From Azospirillum agricola (GTDB lineage: Bacteria; Pseudomonadota; Alphaproteobacteria; Azospirillales; Azospirillaceae): a DNA stretch of 64,000 nt. Below, in pieces: positions 33,875-41,136 of this stretch. The DNA lies in the NCBI RefSeq assembly GCF_017876095.1, contig NZ_JAGINM010000019.1, positions 90,606 through 154,605 on the forward strand. The letters are read 5' to 3'. The notes below the pieces were generated by a model. The model saw only the letters and a program-made list of their open reading frames with translations, did no database searches and was not told the origin of the DNA. The position numbers and the translations under genes were made by a program. Positions within the stretch are counted from its first letter, which is position 1, and every line of letters begins with the position of its first letter.

Positions 33875-35398
33875 CTAGTTCTTCTCGAATCCATCCTGAG
33901 ACGTCGCCACCCATACACGCCGCACGGCCCCCTCGAACCCACCGTCATGCTGGTTGTTTTTCCAGAACGAGGAAGTGGCCTCTCCGATCGTCGGCTGTCC
34001 GAGCGACCGCTCATGCGTGCCTCCTCCTCCAAGACGCTGGGTCTGGCTCCGGTCGGAGGCCACGATGTTTCCGTTGACCTTGATGAAGCGGCCACCCGAA
34101 CCAAAGCTGACACCGATCCTCATCCATTCCCCAAAGCGGAAGTCGGTGCCAAGCGCCTGCAACTTGTATTTTTGCTTGTGTCCCGCTTCGTATTTCTCGC
34201 CAGCGATATGAAACGTGACATCACCGTTCTTGCACACGGTAAGCCATGCGCTTCCTGGCCATGTGACGTCTCCTCCCTGAGCATCGGTCGTGAATATCAG
34301 CGCGCATGAATTGTCTTCGTTGAGGCTGAAGTTGGAATACGAATAGCCGCGATCGACCCGGATATCGATTTCGAGGGTCCCTTCCCTGGGAAACCCCTCG
34401 GAAAAAGGATAGACGATCCGGCTTTCGCTTTTCTGTTTGAAGACAGCTCGCTTCTCGGAGCCGCTCCCTTGAAAGGAAACCCCGTACGGATTTCCCCGGG
34501 ATGCGTGCGTGTTGAAATCATCAACGAACAGGTACGACCGGCCCGGTGGCGTTGGCGGAAGGGAGGCGATCACGTTTCCTCCCGTTTGCGGTTGCGGACG
34601 CGTCCGGGGCGGCCGCTCGGGCGTTGCGGAGTCCGGTTCCGTCAGCGAAAACCAGAATGGAGCCCGCAGATTGGAACTGGTCCACGGAGATTGCTTTCCG
34701 CCGGACTCCCGCTCCACCATGTTGACCACGTCGATGAAGATGTCTTCGATCCGTCGTTCCGGCTTGCGCAAAGCCTGAAGCAAGGCGGCGGTGAAGCGGC
34801 CGTTGCGCCCCGAACCATCGTCGGCGCTGGCGCCGGGAGCGGTGGCAAAAGCGATGTAGGTGCCACTGCCCATTTCCAATCGCGCCAACCCCCGGCTGGC
34901 GGAGCGCCCCCGGCTGGGCAGTGGGTTGTCGCGGCAGGCGTCGAGAATGACGATCAGAGGAGCAGCCCCCCGGTCGGCGAAATGCCGCCGCAACGTGTCA
35001 AGCGACACCGCCAGATCCGGGACGTCCTCCTGGTAACGGATATCGCGATCATCGACCGGCGCCATGTAGTTGACACCCTCGACCTGCAAGCCATGACCGG
35101 CATAGTAGAACAGCGCCACGTCACCCGAGCGGACGGTGGCGGCGAAGTCGCGCAGAAGGGCGAGCAGGGGCAGCCGCGCCAAATTGATCTGGGCTTTTCC
35201 CCCCACCAACTCGAATCCGAGTTTCTGCAACGTTTCCGCCATGTCGATGGCGTCCTTGTCCGGGTTGCGCAACGAAGGCAGGCCGGCATAGGTGCCGTTG
35301 CCCACCACCAAAGCCACGCGGCGTTCCGCGTTGGCGGTGACGGAGAACAGCGATGCCGCCAGAAGCACGAACCATAAGACCGTCCATTGCCGCATCAT
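33875..35398 (-). CDS. Secreted orthocaspase (peptidase C14) with C-terminal lectin-like domain
   Basis: 507 residues. Signal peptide 1-24 (VLWFVLLAASLFSVTANA). Caspase-like domain about 25-275: RRVALVVGNGTYAGLPSLRNP, catalytic histidine in FYYAGHG (His102) and catalytic cysteine in ILDACRDNP (Cys155), so the dyad is intact. Orthocaspases cleave after Arg/Lys. A Pro-rich linker (about 278-305) leads to a beta-rich region (about 308-500; YLFVDDFNTHASRGNPYG, WMRIGVSFGSGGRFIKVNG) resembling a concanavalin/LamG jelly roll. Start ATG 35398 or 35395, with GGGGAGAGGG directly upstream. Probably periplasmic or exported. Role unknown. Confidence 0.85.
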   Translation of the reverse strand: MMRQWTVLWFVLLAASLFSVTANAERRVALVVGNGTYAGLPSLRNPDKDAIDMAETLQKLGFELVGGKAQINLARLPLLALLRDFAATVRSGDVALFYYAGHGLQVEGVNYMAPVDDRDIRYQEDVPDLAVSLDTLRRHFADRGAAPLIVILDACRDNPLPSRGRSASRGLARLEMGSGTYIAFATAPGASADDGSGRNGRFTAALLQALRKPERRIEDIFIDVVNMVERESGGKQSPWTSSNLRAPFWFSLTEPDSATPERPPRTRPQPQTGGNVIASLPPTPPGRSYLFVDDFNTHASRGNPYGVSFQGSGSEKRAVFKQKSESRIVYPFSEGFPREGTLEIDIRVDRGYSYSNFSLNEDNSCALIFTTDAQGGDVTWPGSAWLTVCKNGDVTFHIAGEKYEAGHKQKYKLQALGTDFRFGEWMRIGVSFGSGGRFIKVNGNIVASDRSQTQRLGGGGTHERSLGQPTIGEATSSFWKNNQHDGGFEGAVRRVWVATSQDGFEKN

Positions 35399-36039
35399 CC
35401 CTCTCCCCCGCTTCCCAACCCGCCGGAATCCGCCTTTCGGTCCCGATGCGCTCACCCGACGCGGTCGAGGAGGCCACTCCGCCCTGCCGCCACTCTTCGG
35501 CCGCACTTTCCAAAGGCAAACAGAGAGTGACAGGATCGCATGACTTCGCAACATCCTTCCCGCGTGCGAGGGTGCGTCACGCAGCCACCTGAAGCGGGCA
35601 GTGCGTTTCTGGCGCTCAATGCCCGGTGCGGAGCGTCAATCCCATTTCGCGCCTGATCGGCCGAGCGGCCAACACGTGGCCCCTTTTTTTCCTGGTGAAG
35701 CGGTTGGTTCGCTTCAGTCAGGCTGGATTTGACGACGGTTCCGCGGATTGGCCGCCTCTCGCGCCTGGAAAGCGATGCGCGGCGCTCGCGAATCAGGTTG
35801 AAAATCCAGAAATATTTTCTGTTTAATGCGCAATAGATAGGTGATTACCACAACCATAATGCGGCAATGCCGATTGCGAATGCCCCGATGTTGTCGATTC
35901 ACGCCATGGCCACACACGATCGGGCTGCGGTGGCGGATGGCGTGTTGAATTGTGCCGTGCCGCCATCCCGATTGAGATCTTGAAGGCTGAAGCCCCTGCC
36001 GACGCCGGCTTTTCGCACCACCATCCAGGAGACCCATCG
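35399..36039. other. 641-base intergenic region between divergent caspase-like genes
   Basis: No convincing gene. GC falls in 35800-35880, which has AT-rich tracts around ATTTTCTGTTTAATGCG, the likely site of the rightward promoter for the caspase homologue. I could not assign -35/-10 boxes. Short open frames here lack ribosome sites and any recognisable domain. Confidence 0.5.
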
Positions 36040-36816
36040 ATGCTTCGGTTCCCGACGTTCCTCGCTGCGGCCGTTGCAGGCCTTGGCGCACCGGCGGCCA
36101 TGGCGGGCCTTACCCTTGCGGAACCCAACATCGTTGTCGGCCCTGAAAAGCCGGACATGGCGATCATTGCGGCGACCCTGCCCGGCGGCCGCGCTTTCGA
36201 TCAGGTGCCTGGGCAAAAGACCGGGAATGGACCGCTCGCCCCAGCCCTGGCCGCTGCGTTCACGGCAAGGAACTGCACGGTGGCGACTCTGTTCGACAGA
36301 GTGAGCGACACCGTCCGAAAGGCCACGCAGGAACAGCAGGTTCCTTGGCTGGCCGCATCGGGCGCCACCGACATGCCCTGTGCGGCGGGCGGCAATGGCC
36401 GATCCGTGGCGATGGTGGTCGCCAACGCGGCCTACAAGGGCCAAGGGGTTTTCCCTCTTGTGAACAGTGTTGCCGACGGGCGCCTTGTCGGTTCGGCCTT
36501 GAAGGCGGCCGGTTACGACGTGGTGGAGGTTTATGACGCCGACCGGCCTGTCTTGGAGTCCTCCTTCCGTGCCTTCACCGAACGGGCTCGCGGCGCGGTG
36601 TCCGCGGTGTTCTACTATTCAGGCTATGGCGTTGGCATCGGCGGTGCAGGTCCGCTGCCATCCCTTTCCTTGCTCGCGGTGGATCAGAACGCCGGCGTCA
36701 TCGAGAACTCGCTTTCGGTGAACACGCTGCTGCGGGGCTTCGCCGAAAGCGCCCCGGCGCGAACCATCGTCATCCTCGATACCGATTTCTCAACAATTCC
36801 GGCAGTTTCCCGGTGA
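36040..36816 (+). CDS. Catalytically dead caspase-like protein with halves in swapped order
   Basis: 258 residues; AGGAG precedes ATG 36040. Signal peptide about 1-22. Residues 39-110 resemble the C-terminal half of a caspase domain (AIIAATLPGG..., VPWLAASG; compare IAFATAPGA..., SPWTSSN in the 33875-35398 product). Residues 121-258 then resemble the N-terminal half (RSVAMVVANAAYKG...). At the histidine position it reads SGYG (Tyr196), and at the cysteine position ILDTDF (Asp249). It ends immediately after that motif. It may be a regulatory pseudoenzyme or the relic of a tandem caspase gene. Confidence 0.7.
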   Translation: MLRFPTFLAAAVAGLGAPAAMAGLTLAEPNIVVGPEKPDMAIIAATLPGGRAFDQVPGQKTGNGPLAPALAAAFTARNCTVATLFDRVSDTVRKATQEQQVPWLAASGATDMPCAAGGNGRSVAMVVANAAYKGQGVFPLVNSVADGRLVGSALKAAGYDVVEVYDADRPVLESSFRAFTERARGAVSAVFYYSGYGVGIGGAGPLPSLSLLAVDQNAGVIENSLSVNTLLRGFAESAPARTIVILDTDFSTIPAVSR

Positions 36817-37208
36817 TCGTCGACGAGGCGTTCGGCAGAACCCGGCAGGCCGGCTCGTTCCCGTGAACGGTGCGGTTGCGTGTCGATGAAGGCGATCATT
36901 TCCCGAACGGGCGGCCGAACTCGGCTTGCGGCAGGATCCAGGCCCCCGCTTTCCAGCATGAATGGACAGAGTCCCGCCGAGACACTCTGAACGAACGCAG
37001 CGAAACAATAATTCCTCTGACGAGATAGTGAATTTCGCGGGCACCATGACGTGCACGGCCCTTCAACCAAACACATATTCGAATGAATATCTTTCAGGAG
37101 CCGCAACTTTGCAAACAAGGTGGGGAGAATCACATCCTGCATTAAATATTTGTTCAGCCATTGCAGGACCATGATGCCCTGATCATCTTCCGCCATCAGG
37201 AGTTACAA
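36817..37208. other. 392-base intergenic region before the chemoreceptor gene
   Basis: The left part may be decayed caspase-like coding sequence: an alternative frame across the stop reads on for about 25 codons. The right part is AT-rich and includes the inverted repeat ATATTC-GAAT-GAATAT (37075-37090), a candidate regulator site or promoter element for the chemoreceptor. No gene supported. Confidence 0.45.
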
Positions 37209-38714
37209 ATGTTGTCGTTCCGCAAGCCGCAGGACAATCAGGCGGCCGAAGAGTTGGCTCTGCTGGGCCGCCATGCGGGCGTCGGGCTTTGGGACGCGCT
37301 CTTCCACAACGGCGATCCGATGCACGCGCAAAGCCGCTGGCATTGGTCGCCGGAGTTCCGCCGCCTTGCCGGTTTCGACCGCGACGACACCGTCGGCTTT
37401 CCCGAGGGCGTCAACTCCTGGGCCGACCGGCTGCATCCCGACGACGCCAAGCCGACCTTCGACGCCTTCATGGCCTGCCTGAACGACCGCAGCGGACGCA
37501 CCGGCTATGATGTGAATTACCGGCTCAAGGTGAAGGACGGCAGTTACCGCTGGTTCCGCGCCATCGGCGGCGTCGCCCGCGACAGCCGTGGCCTGGCGTT
37601 GCGCGCCTGCGGATCGCTGATCGACATCGATGCCGAGCGCAACGAGTTGGAGCGGGCCAAACTGCTCGACCGTCATGCGGGCGTCGGGCTTTGGGACGCA
37701 GTCTTCCACAACGGCGATCCGATGCACGCGCAAAGCCGCTGGCATTGGTCGCCGGAGTTCCGCCGCCTTGCCGGTTTCGACCGCGACGACACCGTCGGCT
37801 TTCCCGAGGGCGTCAACTCCTGGGCCGACCGGCTGCACCCCGACGACGCGAAGCCGACCTTCGACGCCTTCATGGCCTGCCTGAACGACCGCAGCGGACG
37901 CACCGGCTATGATGTGGACTACCGGCTCAAGGTGAGGGACGGCAGCTACCGCTGGTTCCGCGCCATCGGCGGCGTCGCCCGCGACAACAACGGCTTGGCG
38001 TTGCGCGCCTGCGGATCGCTGATCGACATCGATGCCCAGAAGTTGGCGGAACTGCGGCAGGCGGAGATGGACGGCGAGCGACGCCGCACCGTCGTTGAAC
38101 TTGCCGAATCCCTGGACAACGGGGTCGGCGCAGCCGCCGACCGTGCCACCGCCAACGCACAGACCGTCGCCGCCGCGACGGAAGAACTGTCGGCCTCCAT
38201 CTCCGACATCAGCAACCGCGCCAACGAGGCGTCGGGCGCCTCGCTCAAGGCGTCGGAAGAGGCGACGCGCACCAACACGGCGGTCGAAGCCCTCGTCACC
38301 TCCGCCGAGCGCATCGGCGCGATCACCAAGCTGATCAACAACATCGCGTCGCAGACCAATCTGCTCGCCCTGAACGCGACCATCGAGGCCGCCCGCGCCG
38401 GCGAGGCGGGCCGGGGCTTCGCCGTTGTGGCGAACGAGGTGAAGTCTCTGGCCCAGCAGAGCGGCAACGCCGCCGACGACATCGCCTCCCAGATTGCCTC
38501 CGTCCAGCAGGAGGCGCTTCATGCGGTTGGCGCGATCCGCCGGATCGGTTCGATCGTCTCCGATGTCCAGCAGATCTCCACCACCATCGCCGCCGCGGTG
38601 TCGCAGCAGGAGTCGGCAACCAGGGAGATCGCGCACAGCGTCACTCGCGTGGTTCGTGACATTGAGGCGGTGTCGCAGAACATCGCAAGCGCAACGGAGC
38701 GGCTGCGGGCCTGA
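37209..38714 (+). CDS. Soluble methyl-accepting chemotaxis protein with two near-identical PAS domains
   Basis: 501 residues, no membrane segment, so a cytoplasmic chemoreceptor. PAS-fold domains at about 18-142 and 152-276, each with GLWD...WHWSPEFRRLAGF and DGSYRWFRAIGGVARD (PAS_3-like), followed by a methyl-accepting signalling domain (about 300-500) with the hairpin tip INNIASQTNLLALNATIEAA that contacts CheA and CheW. AGGAG precedes ATG 37209. The two PAS domains differ at only a handful of residues. Ligand or cofactor unknown; redox or haem sensing is known for related PAS receptors. Confidence 0.92.
   Translation: MLSFRKPQDNQAAEELALLGRHAGVGLWDALFHNGDPMHAQSRWHWSPEFRRLAGFDRDDTVGFPEGVNSWADRLHPDDAKPTFDAFMACLNDRSGRTGYDVNYRLKVKDGSYRWFRAIGGVARDSRGLALRACGSLIDIDAERNELERAKLLDRHAGVGLWDAVFHNGDPMHAQSRWHWSPEFRRLAGFDRDDTVGFPEGVNSWADRLHPDDAKPTFDAFMACLNDRSGRTGYDVDYRLKVRDGSYRWFRAIGGVARDNNGLALRACGSLIDIDAQKLAELRQAEMDGERRRTVVELAESLDNGVGAAADRATANAQTVAAATEELSASISDISNRANEASGASLKASEEATRTNTAVEALVTSAERIGAITKLINNIASQTNLLALNATIEAARAGEAGRGFAVVANEVKSLAQQSGNAADDIASQIASVQQEALHAVGAIRRIGSIVSDVQQISTTIAAAVSQQESATREIAHSVTRVVRDIEAVSQNIASATERLRA
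37272..37634 (+). repeat. First copy of a 363-bp intragenic direct repeat (PAS coding)
   Basis: Encodes PAS domain 1 of the chemoreceptor. The second copy lies 402 bases (134 codons) downstream. By eye only about 15 differences are visible over 363 bases, many silent. Confidence 0.85.
37674..38036 (+). repeat. Second copy of the 363-bp intragenic direct repeat (PAS coding)
   Basis: Encodes PAS domain 2. Near identity at the DNA level, including at silent positions, indicates recent tandem duplication or continuing gene conversion. Confidence 0.85.
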
Positions 38715-38814
38715 CATGGAAGCGGCAAGGGGGGCCAACACCGCGCCCCCTTTGCCTGACGCTAAGAGCGCCGAACAGAATTCCGTTTTCGCCATCGGTG
38801 CCCAATGGAACCGT

Positions 38815-38836
38815 CATCCCCGCAAAGGCGGGGATG
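38815..38836. repeat. Perfect hairpin, REP-like, downstream of the chemoreceptor gene
   Basis: CATCCCCGC-AAAG-GCGGGGATG is an exact 9-bp stem with a 4-base loop, 100 bases after the chemoreceptor stop. The CGTCATCCCCGC wording is common in dispersed palindromic repeats. There is no T tract, so terminator function is doubtful. The rest of 38715-39012 shows nothing else. Confidence 0.6.
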
Positions 38837-39012
38837 GCGAGTCGAGAGACGACTCAAGCTTCTGTTAGGCGCTCGTCTTGCTCGATCAAGGGGACCAAGC
38901 GCGTTGCCGATGCCCGGCCGCCCTGCCGGGGGCTGTGACGGCCGCTGCGTTTCCCGTGAGCTCCGCGATCTCTTTCCCGGTTCGGACATGGCGTGATCCC
39001 GTTCGGGGCGTT

Positions 39013-39606
39013 TCAGCGGTCGCTTTCACCGTGTGACAGCACGAGATAGAGCAGCGCGTCCCCGTCGCCGACGTTGTGGACGGCGTGGGGGACGTCGGCG
39101 TCGAACAGGATGGCGTCGCGCCGCTCCAGCCGGTGGCGCGCGCCGCCCACGGTGACCTCGACGCGTCCCATCGCGACGACAAGGTGTTCGACGGTGCCGG
39201 CGGGGTGGGGCGTGCGGTCCTCGGTGGCTTGCGGATGCAGCAGCATTTCGTGGAACTCGACGCGGCGGTCGCCGTCGCCGGGAAACAGCGGGCGCGTCAG
39301 CACAAGGCCGTCGGCGGTGGACAGGATCTTCGCCTGGGCCTGCCGCAGCACGACCACGCTGTCCTGCGCGCTGGTGCTGGTCAGGGCCGCGATGGAGACA
39401 TCGAGCGCGCGGGCGATCTTCCACAGCAGCGTGATCGTCGGCGCGCTGCGGCCCAGTTCGATCTGGCCCAGCATGGCCCGGCTGACCCCCGACACCCGCG
39501 CCAGCCGTTCGAGCGACAGCCCCTGGCGGGTCCGCAGCCGCCGCAGATTGCGGCCGAGGATCAGCGGGATGGCCTCGTCGTCGGCCGGTTCGAGATCGTT
39601 GGCCAC
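39013..39606 (-). CDS. XRE-family regulator with C-terminal cupin sensor
   Basis: About 197 residues. Lambda-repressor-type helix-turn-helix (about 17-72; LGRNLRRLRTRQGLSLERLA, SGVSRAMLGQIELGRSAP) and a cupin barrel at the C-terminus (HPAGTVEHLVVAMGRVEV, DADVPHAVHNVGDGDALLYL). Such proteins sense small metabolites. It is divergent from the encapsulin operon, making it the prime candidate regulator of that operon. The start is uncertain: GTG 39606 gives a family-like length; ATG 39666 adds 20 basic residues. Neither has a clear ribosome site. Confidence 0.83.
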   Translation of the reverse strand: MANDLEPADDEAIPLILGRNLRRLRTRQGLSLERLARVSGVSRAMLGQIELGRSAPTITLLWKIARALDVSIAALTSTSAQDSVVVLRQAQAKILSTADGLVLTRPLFPGDGDRRVEFHEMLLHPQATEDRTPHPAGTVEHLVVAMGRVEVTVGGARHRLERRDAILFDADVPHAVHNVGDGDALLYLVLSHGESDR

Positions 39607-40206
39607 GGTCAAGGGGGCCGCTTCCTTTCTGGAGGAACGGAGATGGAAACGGCGGCGCGGGCCCATCCCACAAACCCGCGCCGCCGGTCCCGAGGCCAGA
39701 CGTTGCGAGCGCCATTGGCCGCGACGGTGGGACGTTCCCCGCGAAGAACCCGCTTTCACCGTCGTTCCCGTAAGATCGATCAGATAAATCTATTTGTAAA
39801 GTAGGTTTGTAGGGCCATGACGTTGAATTCTGAATAAGAACGAAATGATTTTGTTTATTATCCAGGCCGCGCGTCGTTCCTTGAGCGCCCCGCAGCACGC
39901 TGCCGTTTTATAAGTCTTTGGCAAAACTGGGAAATAAGCCTTGAATCAGGGTTTTGCCCAATGGAACGGATATCCATCCGCTATATTGGATCAAAGCGAT
40001 TTCCACCATCGGTATAGGACTTGAGGCCGGGTGCAAGGGCGGGCATCCTCGGGCCGTCACGACGCGGCGCCCCGGCCATCCCCACCGCCGGCGCCGCCTT
40101 TTCGAACCACGAAGCCGCCGCAACGGTGAATCGCCCGATTCACCGCGTGGACGCCCTTGCCCGGCGGCTTCGCCGGTCCGCCGATCCCTGTGAAGGAGCC
40201 GATCCC
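39607..40206. promoter_or_regulatory. Divergent control region of the encapsulin operon and XRE-cupin gene
   Basis: Some 600 bases without a supported gene. The centre (39780-39960) is clearly AT-richer than the surroundings, as expected for promoters. An 8-bp inverted repeat GGCAAAAC (39920-39927) / GTTTTGCC (39951-39958) is a candidate binding site or hairpin, followed by the palindrome GGATATCC at 39968-39975. The encapsulin gene has AAGGAG nine bases before its ATG. Confidence 0.5.
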
Positions 40207-41136
40207 ATGTCCGAAGACACCGAGGCGCGTCGAACGTTGAACGAGCAGGCGGCCCGCCAGCTTGCCAACGCCACGAAGACGCGGGCGCAATGGTCGGGCA
40301 TCACGCCCCGCTGGCTGGTGTCCTTCCTGCCCTGGACTCCGGTCGAGGCCGGCATCTACCGTCTGAACCGGGTGATCGATCCCAAGGGGGAGATCCGCGC
40401 CGAGGTGGAGTGCAGCCCGCGCAACGACGCCGACCTGCCGGAGACCTTCGTGCCTTACGACGAGGCGCCGCGCGAGTATTCGCTGAACGCGGTGACCACC
40501 GTGCTCGACGTGCAGACCCGCGTCTCCGACCTCTACAGCCATCCGATCGACCAGATCCAGGAGCAGCTCCGCCTGCTGATCGAGAAGGTCAAGGAGCGGC
40601 AGGAGAACGAGCTGATCAACAACGCCGAATACGGCCTGCTGACCAACGCGGCCCCGTCGCAGCGGATCGCCACCCGCAAGGGTCCTCCGACCCCCGACGA
40701 CCTCGACGAACTCATTTCCAAGGTGTGGAAGGAGCCGGCCTTCTTCCTGGCGCACCCGCGCGCCATCGCCGCCTTCGGCCGCGAATGCACCCGCCGGGGC
40801 GTGCCGCCGCCCACCGTGACGCTGCACGGCTCGCCGTTCCTGACGTGGCGCGGCATTCCGCTGATCCCCAGCGACAAGCTGGCGATCAACGCCGAGGGCC
40901 GCACCAGCATCCTGCTGCTGCGCACCGGCGAGGCCAAGCAGGGCGTCATCGGCCTGTTCCAGCCGGGGGTTCCCGGAGAGGTCGCGCCCAGCCTGTCGGT
41001 GCGCTTCATGGGCATCAACCGCAAGGCCATCGCGTCCTACCTGATCTCGCTCTATTGCTCGGCCGCCATCCTGACCGAGGATGCGCTCGGCGTGCTGGAG
41101 GATGTCCATGTCGGCAACTACCATGAGTATGCCTGA
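40207..41136 (+). CDS. Family 2A encapsulin shell protein (SrpI-like)
   Basis: 309 residues, the major shell protomer of an HK97-fold protein nanocompartment. The N-terminal stretch LNEQAARQLANATKTRAQWSG followed by ITPRWLVSFLPWTPVEAGIY matches the SrpI/family 2A N-arm region, and the rest has the length and composition of the HK97 core. No cyclic-nucleotide-binding domain is inserted, which separates it from family 2B. Family 2A shells assemble into roughly 25 nm icosahedra that package cysteine desulfurase, and are tied to sulfur metabolism and storage. The next gene is exactly that cargo and overlaps this one by 29 bases; serine acetyltransferase follows. Strong AAGGAG ribosome site. Confidence 0.92.
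   Translation: MSEDTEARRTLNEQAARQLANATKTRAQWSGITPRWLVSFLPWTPVEAGIYRLNRVIDPKGEIRAEVECSPRNDADLPETFVPYDEAPREYSLNAVTTVLDVQTRVSDLYSHPIDQIQEQLRLLIEKVKERQENELINNAEYGLLTNAAPSQRIATRKGPPTPDDLDELISKVWKEPAFFLAHPRAIAAFGRECTRRGVPPPTVTLHGSPFLTWRGIPLIPSDKLAINAEGRTSILLLRTGEAKQGVIGLFQPGVPGEVAPSLSVRFMGINRKAIASYLISLYCSAAILTEDALGVLEDVHVGNYHEYA

Noticed and set aside
33319..34077. Intact 252-residue plus-strand protein
   Set aside because: The frame joins parts of two transposase families, needs two frame changes to follow IS256 homology and then runs antisense into the caspase gene.
37272..38036. Possible CRISPR or satellite array
   Set aside because: Only two long copies, both in frame and encoding PAS domains; no short repeats with unique spacers.
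38815..38836. Factor-independent terminator of the chemoreceptor gene
   Set aside because: The stem is perfect but no T tract follows and the wording matches dispersed palindromic repeats.
39900..39945. Sigma-54 promoter around TTTGGCAAAACTGGG
   Set aside because: The GG element is present but no TGC element occurs at the required 10-base spacing.
40207..41136. Phage major capsid protein from a prophage
   Set aside because: The HK97-type shell has no portal, terminase, protease or tail genes nearby and is followed by the desulfurase and serine acetyltransferase typical of family 2A encapsulins.
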